Positions 7,990-17,194 of a stretch of DNA of 64,000 bases are shown piece by piece. Origin of the DNA: Methyloversatilis discipulorum. Lineage in GTDB: Bacteria; Pseudomonadota; Gammaproteobacteria; Burkholderiales; Rhodocyclaceae. The notes beneath the pieces are model-generated. The model saw nothing but the letters and a program-made list of their open reading frames with translations. It ran no database searches and was not told the DNA's origin. The stretch covers positions 3,100,001 through 3,164,000 of the forward strand of contig NZ_AZUP01000001.1 in assembly GCF_000527135.1 (NCBI RefSeq), given 5' to 3'. A program made the translations under genes and the position numbers. Positions within the stretch are counted from its first letter, which is position 1. Every line of letters begins with the position of its first letter.

Positions 7990-8754
7990 ATGCTGACCGA
8001 ACTGGTCATCCTGTGCGCCGGCGCCTTCTTCGCCGGGCTCGTCGATGCCATGGTCGGCGGCGGTGGCCTCGTGCAGGTGCCGCTGCTGTTCAACGTCTTT
8101 CCAGGGGCCGCACCGGCAACACTGTTCGGCACCAACAAGGCGGTCAGCATCGTCGGGACGACCTTTGCCGCGCGCCGCTATCTGGGCCGGGTCGAGATGG
8201 ACTGGAAGGTGTTGTGGCGCGCAGCGCTTGCCGCCTTCGTTGCGTCGTTCGCCGGCGCGGCGGCGGTCGGCATGTTCCCGCCGCAGATGTTGAGGCCGGT
8301 CGTGATCGTGCTGCTGGTTGCGGTACTCGCCTATACGCTGAAGAAGAAGGATTTCGGTGTGCTTCGTGCCGAGGCGGCGGCGCATCGCCCGAAGCCCATA
8401 CTCGCGCTGGTGCTCGGCGCGCTCATCGGTTTCTACGATGGCTTCTTCGGGCCGGGCACCGGCAGCTTCCTGATCTTCCTGTTCGTGCGCTGTTACGCCT
8501 GGGATTTCCTGCGCGCATCGGCGGCGGCCAAGGTCGTGAACGTCAGCACCAACCTTGCAGCGTTGGCCTGGTTCGTACCGGTCGGCGCCATCATGGTGAA
8601 GGTGGCTGCGGCGATGGCAGTTGCCAATCTCGCGGGCGCCTGGGTCGGTGCCCACCTCGCAATAAAGAACGGCGCAGCTTTCGTGCGCCGTGTATTCATC
8701 GTCGTTGTGTCGGTACTGATCGCGCGACTGGTGTGGGACACCTTTGCCGGATGA
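7990..8754 (+). CDS. TSUP family (TauE/SafE) membrane permease
   Basis: This family comprises multi-pass inner-membrane proteins proposed to export or import sulfur-containing anions and organic acids. The 254 residues are largely hydrophobic and open with the family motif LCAGAFFAGLVDAMVGGGGL then VQVPLL; an internal repeat occurs near 150 (IGFYDGFFGPGTGSFL). About eight TM segments are expected. The gene lies between two parS sites, so its surroundings are occupied by ParB. Substrate cannot be deduced. Length is normal. Confidence 0.9.
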   Translation: MLTELVILCAGAFFAGLVDAMVGGGGLVQVPLLFNVFPGAAPATLFGTNKAVSIVGTTFAARRYLGRVEMDWKVLWRAALAAFVASFAGAAAVGMFPPQMLRPVVIVLLVAVLAYTLKKKDFGVLRAEAAAHRPKPILALVLGALIGFYDGFFGPGTGSFLIFLFVRCYAWDFLRASAAAKVVNVSTNLAALAWFVPVGAIMVKVAAAMAVANLAGAWVGAHLAIKNGAAFVRRVFIVVVSVLIARLVWDTFAG

Positions 8755-8763
8755 ACATCGTGA

Positions 8764-8779
8764 TGTTCCACGTGGAACA
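8764..8779. promoter_or_regulatory. parS: parS centromere site 2
   Basis: TGTTCCACGTGGAACA is a perfect 16-bp palindrome and differs from site 1 only at the symmetric pair of positions that is known to vary among parS sites (TGTTNCACGTGNAACA). It lies in the short gap between the convergent TSUP gene and the His-rich gene, 805 bp from site 1. Confidence 0.93.
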
Positions 8780-8787
8780 TCACGACT

Positions 8788-9093
8788 TCAGAAGCCGATG
8801 CGCACCGGTGGCAGGATGATGGTCACGCCATCGTGGTGACGGTAGTGCGGGCGTGGCGCGTAACCGTAATAGGGTGCGGGCGCATAGACCGGCGCCGGGT
8901 AGTAGCCGTAGCGCACGCTCGGGCCATGGTAGTGATGGTGGTGATGGTGTCGATCGCGGTGCTTCCAGTGACCACCATGCTTGTGGTGATGACCACCGTG
9001 ATAGCCGTGGCGTCGGTGATCGTCGCGATCTGCCATCGCGTTGCCGCTGAAGGCCAGCGTCAGTGCAGCCAGTGCAGTGCCAAGCGCTTTCAT
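8788..9093 (-). CDS. exported histidine-rich protein
   Basis: No enzyme family recognised. From the ATG at 9093 the protein has a signal peptide (MKALGTALAALTLAFSGNAMA), then a short mature chain packed with histidine (HGYHGGHHHKHGGHWKHRD and a run of six His), a Tyr/Pro-rich segment (YGYYPAPVYAPAPYYGYA) and the tail VTIILPPVRIGF. Such composition suits periplasmic metal binding, but that is inference. A GAGAA sequence 7 nt before 9093 supports this start over the longer frames at 9099 and 9123. It is convergent with the TSUP gene across parS site 2. Confidence 0.8.
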   Translation of the reverse strand: MKALGTALAALTLAFSGNAMADRDDHRRHGYHGGHHHKHGGHWKHRDRHHHHHHYHGPSVRYGYYPAPVYAPAPYYGYAPRPHYRHHDGVTIILPPVRIGF

Positions 9094-9257
9094 GATCATT
9101 CTCGTGTGGGGAACACGCTGCAAGGCTAGATTGCGGAAACACTTTGCGCCGTAAGCAACTGTAAGTCAGTGAAACGGTGTCAACCTTTCTGCCTTTATGT
9201 TGCGCGCCCAAGGTCGTATCATTCAGCCCCTTCGGCTTCTTTTGCATTGCAGCGAAC

Positions 9258-11147
9258 ATGGATTTCCCGACCCGTTACGACGTGATCGTCATCGGTGGCG
9301 GCCACGCCGGCACCGAAGCCGCGCTCGCTGCCGCACGGGTCGGCGCGCGCACGCTGCTGCTGACGCACAACATCGAAACGCTTGGCCAGATGTCCTGCAA
9401 TCCGTCGATCGGCGGTATTGGCAAGGGTCACCTGGTGAAGGAGGTCGATGCGCTGGGCGGCGCGATGGCGCTGGCCACCGACGAGGGCGGCATCCAGTTC
9501 CGCATTCTCAATGCGAGCAAGGGTCCGGCCGTGCGCGCCACGCGCGCCCAGGCGGACCGCATCCTTTACAAGGCGGCGATCCGCAGCCGGCTCGAAAATC
9601 AACCGAATCTCGACCTGTTCCAGCAGGCGGCGGCCGACCTGATCATGGAAGGCGAGCGCGTCGCCGGTGTGGTGACCGAGGTGGGCATCCGCTTCCACGC
9701 GAAGGCGGTCGTGCTGACCGCCGGCACCTTCCTGAATGGGCGCGTGCACGTCGGCCTGCAGAATCATTCGGCGGGTCGGGCAGGGGATCCGCCGGCCATC
9801 CGTCTGGCGGAAAAGCTGAAAGAGCTGGCGCTGCCTCAGGGTCGGCTCAAGACCGGCACGCCGCCGCGCATCGACGGACGGACGATCGACTATTCGGTGA
9901 TGCAGGCGCAGCCGGGCGACGATCCGGTGCCGGTGTTCAGCTTCATCGGCTCGCGCGACATGCATCCGCGTCAGCTGCCATGCTGGATGACCCACACGAC
10001 GCTGCGCACGCACGACATCATCCGCGGTGGCCTCGACCGCTCGCCGATGTACACCGGCGTGATCGAAGGTGTCGGCCCGCGCTACTGCCCGAGCATCGAA
10101 GACAAGATCCACCGCTTCGCTGACCGCGACAGTCACAACATCTTCCTCGAACCGGAAGGCCTGACCACGCACGAGGTGTACCCGAACGGGATTTCGACCT
10201 CGCTTCCCTTCGACGTGCAGGTCGATCTGGTGCGCAGCATTCCCGGTCTGGAAAACGCGCACATCCTGCGCCCGGGCTATGCGATCGAGTACGACTACTA
10301 CGATCCGCGCGGCCTGAAATCGTCGCTCGAAACCAAGGCGATCGACGGCCTGTTCTTCGCCGGCCAGATCAACGGCACCACCGGTTACGAAGAAGCGGCG
10401 GCGCAAGGCCTGCTCGCCGGACTGAATGCGGCGCGGCAGACCAAGGGGCTGGACGCCTGGTGCCCGCGCCGCGACGAAGCCTATCTGGGCGTGCTGGTCG
10501 ACGACCTGATCACGCGTGGCGTGGCCGAGCCCTATCGCATGTTCACGTCGCGCGCCGAATACCGCCTCAGCCTGCGCGAAGACAACGCCGACCTGCGCCT
10601 GACCGACGTCGCCCGCGCCATGGGCCTGATCGACGACCAGCGCTGGGATGCCTACAACCGCAAGCGCGACGCCATCGCCGCCGAGGAACAGCGACTGCGT
10701 TCCACGTGGATCCGTCCGGACACGCTGCCGGCTGAGGACGCGCAGCGCGTGCTGGGCAAGGCGATCGAGCGCGAATACACGCTGTTCGACCTTTTGCGCC
10801 GCCCCGACGTGAGCTACGCATCCCTGATGACGCTGCCCGGCGCGCCGGCGCCGATCGAGCATGCACAGGCGATCGAACAGCTCGACATCCTGGCCAAGTA
10901 CCAGGGCTATATCGACCGCCAGCAGAACGAGGTCGACAAGCTGCGCGCGACCGAAGACACGCGCCTGCCGGACGACATCGACTACGCTGCGGTCGGCGGC
11001 CTGTCGCGCGAAGTGCAGCAGAAGCTCACGCTGCACCGGCCGGAAACGCTGGGCCAGGCGTCGCGCATCCAGGGCATCACGCCGGCGGCAATTTCGTTGC
11101 TGCTGGTGTACCTGAAGAAGCGCGCCGCCGTGCGCAGCGCCGCCTGA
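9258..11147 (+). CDS. mnmG: tRNA uridine-5-carboxymethylaminomethyl(34) synthesis enzyme MnmG
   Basis: MnmG is the FAD-dependent partner of MnmE in wobble-uridine modification. From the ATG at 9258 it has 629 residues, the usual length. The N-terminal dinucleotide-binding motif is [20 protein letters not shown]. The family signatures [20 protein letters not shown] and [17 protein letters not shown] are present, as is the C-terminal helical region ([20 protein letters not shown]). The longer upstream frame to 9177 is not conserved in character. It heads the mnmG-rsmG-parA-parB group. Confidence 0.97.
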   Translation: MDFPTRYDVIVIGGGHAGTEAALAAARVGARTLLLTHNIETLGQMSCNPSIGGIGKGHLVKEVDALGGAMALATDEGGIQFRILNASKGPAVRATRAQADRILYKAAIRSRLENQPNLDLFQQAAADLIMEGERVAGVVTEVGIRFHAKAVVLTAGTFLNGRVHVGLQNHSAGRAGDPPAIRLAEKLKELALPQGRLKTGTPPRIDGRTIDYSVMQAQPGDDPVPVFSFIGSRDMHPRQLPCWMTHTTLRTHDIIRGGLDRSPMYTGVIEGVGPRYCPSIEDKIHRFADRDSHNIFLEPEGLTTHEVYPNGISTSLPFDVQVDLVRSIPGLENAHILRPGYAIEYDYYDPRGLKSSLETKAIDGLFFAGQINGTTGYEEAAAQGLLAGLNAARQTKGLDAWCPRRDEAYLGVLVDDLITRGVAEPYRMFTSRAEYRLSLREDNADLRLTDVARAMGLIDDQRWDAYNRKRDAIAAEEQRLRSTWIRPDTLPAEDAQRVLGKAIEREYTLFDLLRRPDVSYASLMTLPGAPAPIEHAQAIEQLDILAKYQGYIDRQQNEVDKLRATEDTRLPDDIDYAAVGGLSREVQQKLTLHRPETLGQASRIQGITPAAISLLLVYLKKRAAVRSAA

Positions 11148-11200
11148 ACACCCCGGCCGCCAGGCCGGACAGATTCGAAGCACCCGGAAACCATCCGCCC

Positions 11201-11842
11201 ATGACCTTGCAAACCGAACTCGACGCCGGCCTTGCCGCACTTGACCTGCCGCTCACCGCGACAGCCCGTACCCGTCTGCTGCGCTACATCGCGCTGATGG
11301 CCAAGTGGAACGCGGTCTACAACCTGACCGCGATACGCGAAGAATCCCGCATGCTCACCCACCACCTGCTCGACGCGCTGTCGGTCGAACGCTTCCTGCC
11401 GGAAGGCGCGAAGCTGGCCGACATCGGCTCGGGTGGCGGTGTGCCCGGCATTCCGCTGGCCATCGCCCGCAGCGATCTGGACGTGGTGTCGATCGAGCCG
11501 AACTCGAAAAAGGCGTCCTTCCAGCAGCAGGTGCGCATCGACCTCGGCCTGGAGAATTTCGACGTACAGACGGCGCGTGCCGAGCAGGTGACGTTGCCGG
11601 AAGGGTGCGACTTCATCATTTCGCGCGCTTTCGGCGACCTCGCCGACTTCATCAAGGTGGCTGGCCATCTGCTGAAGCCGGGTGGCCACATGCTGGCGAT
11701 GAAGGGCGTCTACCCGGACGAGGAAGTGCGCGCGATCCCGAAGGGCTGGGCATTGCTGCGCTCGGAAGAGCTGCAGGTGCCCGGTGTCGAGGGTGCGCGC
11801 CACCTGCTGTGGCTCGCGCGCGAACTTCAGTCGGACGGCTGA
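11201..11842 (+). CDS. rsmG: 16S rRNA (guanine(527)-N7)-methyltransferase RsmG
   Basis: RsmG (GidB) methylates G527 of 16S rRNA using S-adenosylmethionine. The 213 residues show WNAVYNLTAIREESRMLTHH, the SAM-binding loop LADIGSGGGVPGIPLAI, and the acidic motif VVSIEPNSKKASF. The C-terminal region contains ISRAFGDLADFIKVA. It sits 53 nt after mnmG and 6 nt before parA, a standard betaproteobacterial arrangement. Confidence 0.96.
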   Translation: MTLQTELDAGLAALDLPLTATARTRLLRYIALMAKWNAVYNLTAIREESRMLTHHLLDALSVERFLPEGAKLADIGSGGGVPGIPLAIARSDLDVVSIEPNSKKASFQQQVRIDLGLENFDVQTARAEQVTLPEGCDFIISRAFGDLADFIKVAGHLLKPGGHMLAMKGVYPDEEVRAIPKGWALLRSEELQVPGVEGARHLLWLARELQSDG

Positions 11843-11848
11843 GCCGGC

Positions 11849-12619
11849 ATGCCGTACATCTTCGCAGTCGCCAACCAGAAGGGCGGGGTGGGCAAGACCA
11901 CCACCAGCGTGAACCTCGCCGCCGCGCTCGGTCAGGCCGGCCAGCGCACGCTGCTGGTTGACCTCGATCCGCAGGGCAACGCCACGATGGGCGCCGGCGT
12001 CGACAAGCGCACGCTCAAGTCCAGCGTCTATCAGGTGCTGGTTGGCCTGTCTTCGCTGGCCGACGCGCGCGTGACCAGTCCGCATGCCGGGCTGGATGTG
12101 CTGCCGGCTAACCGCGATCTGGCCGGCGCCGAAGTCGAACTGGTCGGGCTGGAGAATCGGGAAAATCGATTGAAAAAGGCGATTGCCGAGCACGCAGCCG
12201 ATTACGACTTCGTGCTGATCGACTGCCCGCCCAGCCTCAGCCTCCTCACGCTGAATGGCCTGTGCGCGGCGCACGGCGTCATCATCCCGATGCAGTGCGA
12301 GTACTACGCGCTCGAAGGTCTGTCCGACTTGGTGAACACGATCAAGAAGGTGCACGCCAACCTGAACCGCGACCTGAAAATCATCGGCCTGCTGCGCGTC
12401 ATGTTCGACCCGCGCAGCACGCTGTCGCAGCAGGTGTCCGGCCAGCTCGAATCGCATTTCGGCGACAAGGTGTTCCGTACGCTGGTGCCGCGCAATGTGC
12501 GGCTGGCCGAAGCGCCCAGCTACGGCATTCCCGGTGTGCTGTTCGACAAGAACGCCAAGGGCGCGCAGGCCTACAGCGCCTTCGCACAGGAAATGATCGA
12601 GCGCGTGAAGAGCTTCTGA
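11849..12619 (+). CDS. parA: chromosome partitioning ATPase ParA
   Basis: ParA (Soj) is a Walker-type ATPase that moves ParB-parS complexes for origin segregation. The 256 residues start IFAVANQKGGVGKTTTSVNL, with the deviant Walker A KGGVGKTT, and include LLVDLDPQGNATMG and VLIDCPPSLSLLTLN. Its C-terminus ends at ERVKSF. It begins 6 nt after rsmG and precedes parB by 28 nt, forming an operon. Two parS sites lie within 4 kb. Confidence 0.97.
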   Translation: MPYIFAVANQKGGVGKTTTSVNLAAALGQAGQRTLLVDLDPQGNATMGAGVDKRTLKSSVYQVLVGLSSLADARVTSPHAGLDVLPANRDLAGAEVELVGLENRENRLKKAIAEHAADYDFVLIDCPPSLSLLTLNGLCAAHGVIIPMQCEYYALEGLSDLVNTIKKVHANLNRDLKIIGLLRVMFDPRSTLSQQVSGQLESHFGDKVFRTLVPRNVRLAEAPSYGIPGVLFDKNAKGAQAYSAFAQEMIERVKSF

Positions 12620-12647
12620 TCGACCCACGACAACAATACCGAACGCC

Positions 12648-13505
12648 ATGACTCCTCCCAAACTCAAGGGCCTCGGCCGCGGCCTCGATGCGCTGCTGGC
12701 CGGCAACACCGGTGAATCCGGCAATTCGGGCGAACTGCGCACGCTGGAAGTCGGCGTGCTGCAGCCGGGCAAGTACCAGCCGCGCACCCGCATGGATCCG
12801 GGCTCGCTCGAAGAGCTGGCGGAGTCGATCAAGTCGCAGGGCATCATGCAGCCCATCATCGTGCGCAGCGTCGGCGGCGGGCGCTTCGAAATCATCGCCG
12901 GCGAGCGACGCTGGCGCGCGGCGCAGCTGGCCGGCCTGAGTGAAGTGCCGACGCTGGTGCGCGACATTCCGGATGACGCCGCGCTGGCGATGAGCCTGAT
13001 CGAGAACATCCAGCGCGAGGATCTGAATCCGCTGGAAGAGGCGGCCGGCGTGCAGCGCCTGATCGACGAATTCGGCATGACGCACGAACAGGCGGCCAAC
13101 GCCATCGGCCGTTCGCGCTCGGCCACCACCAATCTGCTGCGCCTGCTGCAGCTGGCCGAACCGGTGCAGGAACAGCTGGTGACCGGCGACCTCGATATGG
13201 GCCACGCGCGCGCGCTGTTGAGCCTGCCCAAGGCCGATCAGATAGCCTTCGCCAACCGTGTCGTCGCCCAGGGCCTGACCGTGCGCGACACCGAAAAGCT
13301 GGTGGCGCGCGGCGGTCTGGCCGAACAGGGTACCAAGGCAAAAGCCGAACCTTCGCGCGATCTGGCTCGACTGGAAGAGGAACTGTCTGACATCGTCGGC
13401 GCACCGGTGGCGATCGCCGCCAACGCGCGCGGCGCCGGCAAGCTGGTCATCCGCTTCAACGACCTCGACCAGCTGGATGGCCTGATCGCGCGGCTGCGCG
13501 GCTGA
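12648..13505 (+). CDS. parB: chromosome partitioning protein ParB
   Basis: ParB is a CTP-dependent DNA clamp that loads at parS and spreads. The 285 residues begin with LKGLGRGLDALL. The CTPase/N-terminal domain contains KYQPRTRMDPGSLEELAESI and the arginine-rich GERRWRAAQLAGL. IENIQREDLNPLEEA precedes the helix-turn-helix (MTHEQAANAIGRSRSATTNL). The C-terminal dimerisation region ends LDGLIARLRG. It forms an operon with parA, and its binding sites are seen at 7959-7974 and 8764-8779. Confidence 0.97.
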   Translation: MTPPKLKGLGRGLDALLAGNTGESGNSGELRTLEVGVLQPGKYQPRTRMDPGSLEELAESIKSQGIMQPIIVRSVGGGRFEIIAGERRWRAAQLAGLSEVPTLVRDIPDDAALAMSLIENIQREDLNPLEEAAGVQRLIDEFGMTHEQAANAIGRSRSATTNLLRLLQLAEPVQEQLVTGDLDMGHARALLSLPKADQIAFANRVVAQGLTVRDTEKLVARGGLAEQGTKAKAEPSRDLARLEEELSDIVGAPVAIAANARGAGKLVIRFNDLDQLDGLIARLRG

Positions 13506-13556
13506 CGCAAGCTCGTCAGCGCGGCCTTGGTCCGCGGGCTTCGATGCAGGCGGTTA

Positions 13557-13638
13557 TCGCGAGCAAGCTCGCTCCCACAAAAACTGGCTCCAGCCGTGAA
13601 TCGGGCGCCCGCTCCTGTGGGAGCGGCCTTGGCCGCGA
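13557..13638. repeat. REP-like pair (REPIN) downstream of parB
   Basis: Two short palindromic units face each other: TCGCGAGCAAGCTCGCTCCC (13557-13576, continuing ACA) and TGTGGGAGCGGCCTTGGCCG (13616-13635, continuing CGA). Each can form a small hairpin and each carries a GTGGGAGCGG/C-type core in opposite orientation, the layout of REPIN elements. The first unit is, as reverse complement, identical over 22 bases to a unit at 42168-42189. A partial third unit occurs near 13680. The rest of the 13506-13715 gap holds no gene. Confidence 0.75.
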
Positions 13639-13715
13639 CAGGGCGGCGACGGGCCGCAAGCTTCGGTTCAGGCTACTCGGGCGAGCAAGCTCACCACCAC
13701 CAGGCCGAACCGCGG

Positions 13716-14480
13716 TCAGATCCGCGCGCACAGCGCGACATATACCGCCAGCTCCGCCAGTTGCTGCACGGCGCCCAGGCAGTCGCCGGTGTAGCCGCCG
13801 ATGCGGCGCTGGAAGTGGCGGGCCGCGACGACGGTGACGAGCAGCGCGAGCGCGATCACTGCGACAATCTGTACCGGTGCGAGCAGTGACAGCGGTGCCA
13901 GACCGCACAGTGCTGCCCACAGCATGCCGCCGCCCGACAGCTTCACCGCCAGCGGCTTGGCGCGCGATACGCCGTCCGGGTCCTCGTCGCGGGCGTAGCG
14001 CATCAGGTAGATCAATGCGGTCGCGCACAGCCGCGACAGCGGGTGCGCGACCAGGAGTGCTATGACCGCGCTCGCCAGCGGCAGTGCGGACAGCGCCGCC
14101 AGCTTGCCGGCCAGCATGAGCACGATGCCGATCGCGCCGTAGGCACCGATGCGCGAGTCCTTCATGATGGTCAGGATCTGTTCGCGCGACCAGCCACCGC
14201 CGAAGCCGTCGCACACGTCGCCCCAGCCGTCCTCGTGGAAGGCGCCGGTCAGCCTTATCGTCGCAGCGGTGGACAGCACTGCGGCGAGTGCCGCCGGCAG
14301 CAGCTGTCCGGTGGTCCACAGCACGGCGGCGCCGACGGCGCCGACCAGCCAGCCGACCGCCGGAAACCAGCGCGCGCTGGCGTTCATCAGGTCTGTGGAC
14401 CAGCCCACCCAGGCCGGCACCGGCAGCCGCGTGAAGAAGCGCAGCGCGTTGAAGAACAGTTCGAGTTCGCGGCGGATCAT
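13716..14480 (-). CDS. cobS: adenosylcobinamide-GDP ribazoletransferase (cobalamin synthase)
   Basis: CobS joins adenosylcobinamide-GDP and alpha-ribazole (phosphate) to make the cobalamin nucleotide loop, in the inner membrane. The 254 residues start ELELFFNALRFFTRLPVPAW, the family N-terminus, and carry the acidic motif FHEDGWGDVCDGFGGGWSRE followed by IMKDSRIGAYGA. Several hydrophobic helices follow. It lies 24 nt after cobT in the same direction, so the pair supplies lower-ligand assembly. Length is normal. Confidence 0.95.
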   Translation of the reverse strand: MIRRELELFFNALRFFTRLPVPAWVGWSTDLMNASARWFPAVGWLVGAVGAAVLWTTGQLLPAALAAVLSTAATIRLTGAFHEDGWGDVCDGFGGGWSREQILTIMKDSRIGAYGAIGIVLMLAGKLAALSALPLASAVIALLVAHPLSRLCATALIYLMRYARDEDPDGVSRAKPLAVKLSGGGMLWAALCGLAPLSLLAPVQIVAVIALALLVTVVAARHFQRRIGGYTGDCLGAVQQLAELAVYVALCARI

Positions 14481-14504
14481 CGCTGCGTCACCGCTGTCCG
14501 CCGC

Positions 14505-15554
14505 TCACGCCTTCGACACCCCGGCCGATTCGAAACTGGCCATGTCGCGCAGGATGGCGGCGGCCGCGCGCACCAGCGGCCAGGCCAACGCGGCACCGGT
14601 GCCTTCGCCGAGGCGCAGGTCGAGATCGAGCAGCGGCAGCGCCTGCATGTGCTCGAGCTGGATGGCGTGGCCGCGCTCCTGCGAGCGATGCGAGAACACG
14701 CAGTAGTGACGCAGCGCCGGTGCGTGCGCCTGCGCGACCAGCGCAGCGGCCGAGCTGATGAAGCCGTCGATCAGCAGCAGCATGCGCGACTGTGCGGCGC
14801 CCAGCATGGCGCCGGCCATGGTCGCGATCTCGAAGCCGCCGAATGCGGCCAGCACGGAGAACGCGTCGCGCGGACCGTCATAGCCGGCAGCCAGTCCGGC
14901 CAGCACGCGTTTCTTGTCGGCCAGCGCGGCGTCGCCCAGACCGGTGCCGCGGCCGACGCAGTCGTCCATCGCAGCGCCGGTCAGCAGGTGGGTGATCAGC
15001 GAGGCGGACGCGGTATTGCCGATGCCCATCTCACCAAAGCCGAGCACGCGGGCGCCGCCAGCCGCGATGTCGCGGGCGATGCGGGCGCCGTTCCCGAGCG
15101 CCTGCGCGCACTGCGTCGGCGTCATCGCCGGGCCGTCGAACCAGCTGGCGGTGCCGTGCGCCATCTTGGCGTCGATCAGGCCGTCGCGCGGACCGAAGTC
15201 GTGCGCCACGCCGCAGTCGGCAATGTGCAGCGCCATGCCGCCCTCGCGCGCCAGCACGTTGATGGCGGCGCCGCCGGCGAGGAAGTTCTCGACCATCTGC
15301 CAGGTCACGTCGGCAGGGTAGGCCGACAGGCCGCGGCCGCGCGCGTCGCGCAGCGTGCCGTGGTCGCCGGCGCACACCAGCAGGTGCGCCTGCCCTGGCT
15401 CGGGTGCGGTCGAACCCAGCACCTGTCCGACCTGCAGCGCCAGGGCCTCCAGCCGGCCGAGCGCACCGAGCGGCTTGGTCTTGTTGTCGAGGCAGGCCTG
15501 CAGCACGGCGGACAGGTCGGGGGCGGGCAGTGCGAGGTCGAAGCGGGGCGTCAT
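14505..15554 (-). CDS. cobT: nicotinate-nucleotide--dimethylbenzimidazole phosphoribosyltransferase
   Basis: CobT makes alpha-ribazole phosphate from a lower-ligand base and nicotinate mononucleotide. The 349 residues include [20 protein letters not shown], the [14 protein letters not shown] motif, the loop [13 protein letters not shown], and the signature [20 protein letters not shown]. It precedes cobS on the minus strand. No cobalamin riboswitch was seen in the 99-bp gap upstream, which is shared with the divergent DMT permease. Confidence 0.95.
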   Translation of the reverse strand: MTPRFDLALPAPDLSAVLQACLDNKTKPLGALGRLEALALQVGQVLGSTAPEPGQAHLLVCAGDHGTLRDARGRGLSAYPADVTWQMVENFLAGGAAINVLAREGGMALHIADCGVAHDFGPRDGLIDAKMAHGTASWFDGPAMTPTQCAQALGNGARIARDIAAGGARVLGFGEMGIGNTASASLITHLLTGAAMDDCVGRGTGLGDAALADKKRVLAGLAAGYDGPRDAFSVLAAFGGFEIATMAGAMLGAAQSRMLLLIDGFISSAAALVAQAHAPALRHYCVFSHRSQERGHAIQLEHMQALPLLDLDLRLGEGTGAALAWPLVRAAAAILRDMASFESAGVSKA

Positions 15555-15653
15555 GATGTTCCGGCGGCGGCAGATGCAGGCCGGCAGTTTAGCCGGCTGG
15601 CGGACCGGACGCCGGCCGGCGACAATGGCGGCCCGCTTCGACCTCGCCCCGCC

Positions 15654-16529
15654 GTGCGTACCCGTGTCGAATTCCTGCTGCTGGCGCTGATCTGGGGCGC
15701 GTCCTTCGCGCTCTACCGTGTCGCCATCCCTGAACTGGGTCTGCCGCTGACGGTCGGGCTGCGCCTCGCGCTGGCATCGGCGGCCTTGCTTGCGGTGTTC
15801 GGCTGGCCGCTGCGGGCGGTCGCTCCGCCCGAACGCGGTCGCGTGCTGTTCTGGCTGCTGCTGGCTGGCGCCGGCAGCACTGCGCTGCCGTTCGTACTGT
15901 TCGCCGAAACCGTCATGCGCTCCAGCGCCGGGTTTGCCGCGGTATTGAATGCGACCTCGCCGCTGTTCTCAGCGCTGCTGGGCGTGTGGGTATGGCGCGA
16001 GGCGGTGTCGCGCTCAAAGCAGCTCGGTCTGCTGCTCGGTTTTGCCGGCGTGGCGGTGCTGGCCACGCTGCGTGAGGTGGGCACGCTGCGAGTGGGCATG
16101 GACGCGGTGGCGCTGGGACTGACCGGCGCCGCGTCCTACGGTCTGTGCGTGCAGTGGGTGAAGCGCCGCCTGCACGATGTCGAGGCATCGGCGGTGGCGA
16201 CCGGATTCTCGCTGGTCGGGGCGCTGTTGCTGCTGCCGTGTGCGCTGACGTCGCTGCCCGATCATCTGCCGTCCGGCCGCGCGCTGCTGGCGGTCGCCGT
16301 GCTCGGTCTGGTATCCACCGCGCTGGCCAATGCGCTGTACTTCCGCCTGGTCGGCCGCATGGGGGCGACGCAGGCGCTCAGCGTCACTTTCCTGATCCCG
16401 CCCTTCGCCATGCTGTGGGGCCATCTGCTGTTCGACGAACGGCCGACGCTGGCCATGCTGGCGAGCACCGTCGTCATCCTTGTCGGTACGGCACTCAGCC
16501 TCGGCTGGCGGCGAACGTCCGGGCGCTGA
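15654..16529 (+). CDS. DMT superfamily permease (EamA family)
   Basis: This is a predicted inner-membrane exporter of the drug/metabolite transporter superfamily. From a GTG at 15654 it has 291 residues and about ten hydrophobic segments, in two EamA repeats. It begins [20 protein letters not shown]; the second half carries [19 protein letters not shown]. The ending [16 protein letters not shown] is typical. The open frame extends far upstream, but that part runs antisense to cobT and cobS. No ATG fits the frame near the conserved start. Substrate unknown. Confidence 0.85.
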   Translation: MRTRVEFLLLALIWGASFALYRVAIPELGLPLTVGLRLALASAALLAVFGWPLRAVAPPERGRVLFWLLLAGAGSTALPFVLFAETVMRSSAGFAAVLNATSPLFSALLGVWVWREAVSRSKQLGLLLGFAGVAVLATLREVGTLRVGMDAVALGLTGAASYGLCVQWVKRRLHDVEASAVATGFSLVGALLLLPCALTSLPDHLPSGRALLAVAVLGLVSTALANALYFRLVGRMGATQALSVTFLIPPFAMLWGHLLFDERPTLAMLASTVVILVGTALSLGWRRTSGR

Positions 16530-16707
16530 TCCCGGTCAACGTGCGGCGGCGAGCCACCGTTGTATCCGGGGCAGGCTGCACGGCGCACTCTTGTTCACCC
16601 GCTGTCGGCTGGCTTAGACTTGCGGGCCGCGCCGCCGAGCCTGCGCCGGATCTGCCCGGCCCCGCGACCCACTGAACGTTGGATCAACCACTCCGTCGAG
16701 GAACACC

Positions 16708-17037
16708 ATGAAAACCCTGATTTCCGCCGTCGTCTGCGCCGCTGCGCTTGTGAGCGCGCCGGCTTTCGCCAGCAAGGACCTGGCCACCGCCAAGGGCTGT
16801 CTGGCCTGTCATTCGCAGGGCACCGACATGAAGATCGGCCCGGGCTACCAGGCAGTCGCGAAGAAGTACGCCGGCCAGAAGGACGCCGAAGCCAAGCTCG
16901 CCGCCTTCATCAAGGCCGGCACGCCGGCCGGCACCAAGCCGTCCTGGGGCGGCCCGATGCCGATGCCGGCGCAGCCGGGTCTGTCGGACGCCGACGCCAA
17001 GACGCTGGCTGCCTGGGTGCTCGGCGGCGCCAAGTAA
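16708..17037 (+). CDS. class I c-type cytochrome (cytochrome c551/c5-like)
   Basis: This is a periplasmic electron carrier. The 109 residues have a signal peptide cleaved around AFA-SK (residue 22), the haem-binding motif CLACH at 31-35, and a C-terminal Met-rich segment (WGGPMPMPAQPGLSDADAKT) supplying the likely axial methionine. It ends LAAWVLGGAK. It is a single-gene unit closed by a strong terminator. The partner is unknown; the denitrification or methylotrophy chain is possible but not shown here. Confidence 0.92.
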   Translation: MKTLISAVVCAAALVSAPAFASKDLATAKGCLACHSQGTDMKIGPGYQAVAKKYAGQKDAEAKLAAFIKAGTPAGTKPSWGGPMPMPAQPGLSDADAKTLAAWVLGGAK

Positions 17038-17059
17038 GCAGTCTGTCGCGCACGGGAAG

Positions 17060-17084
17060 AGCCGGCCGCATGGCCGGCTTTTTT
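17060..17084 (+). terminator. rho-independent terminator after the cytochrome c gene
   Basis: The 8-bp stem AGCCGGCC / GGCCGGCT with loop GCAT is followed by a run of Ts (17080-17084). It lies 23 nt after the cytochrome stop. Confidence 0.9.
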
Positions 17085-17194
17085 CGTTCACCGGTCGAAT
17101 TGAGGCCAGGCACGGGCTGTATTCGACGCATCGGCTGCAATACCCCGCTTGCTAGACTCGCGCCGGGCATCCCCATTCCCGGAGAAGGTCGAGC

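Noticed and set aside
7882..7990. Second copy of the SGI1-like att core downstream of the insert
   Set aside because: The closest string (near 7972-7985) shares only short CATCG and CAAG pieces and needs a gap, so it is not a credible direct repeat.
10698..10713. Possible third parS (CGTTCCACGTGGATCC)
   Set aside because: Only 13 of 16 positions match and the palindrome is broken; it lies inside mnmG coding sequence.
14043..15653. Long plus-strand open frame leading into the DMT permease
   Set aside because: It runs antisense to cobS and cobT, which have clear family motifs; only the part from about 15654 is a real membrane protein.
15555..15653. Cobalamin riboswitch before cobT
   Set aside because: The gap is only 99 bp and I see no B12-box (GCCACTG-like) sequence.
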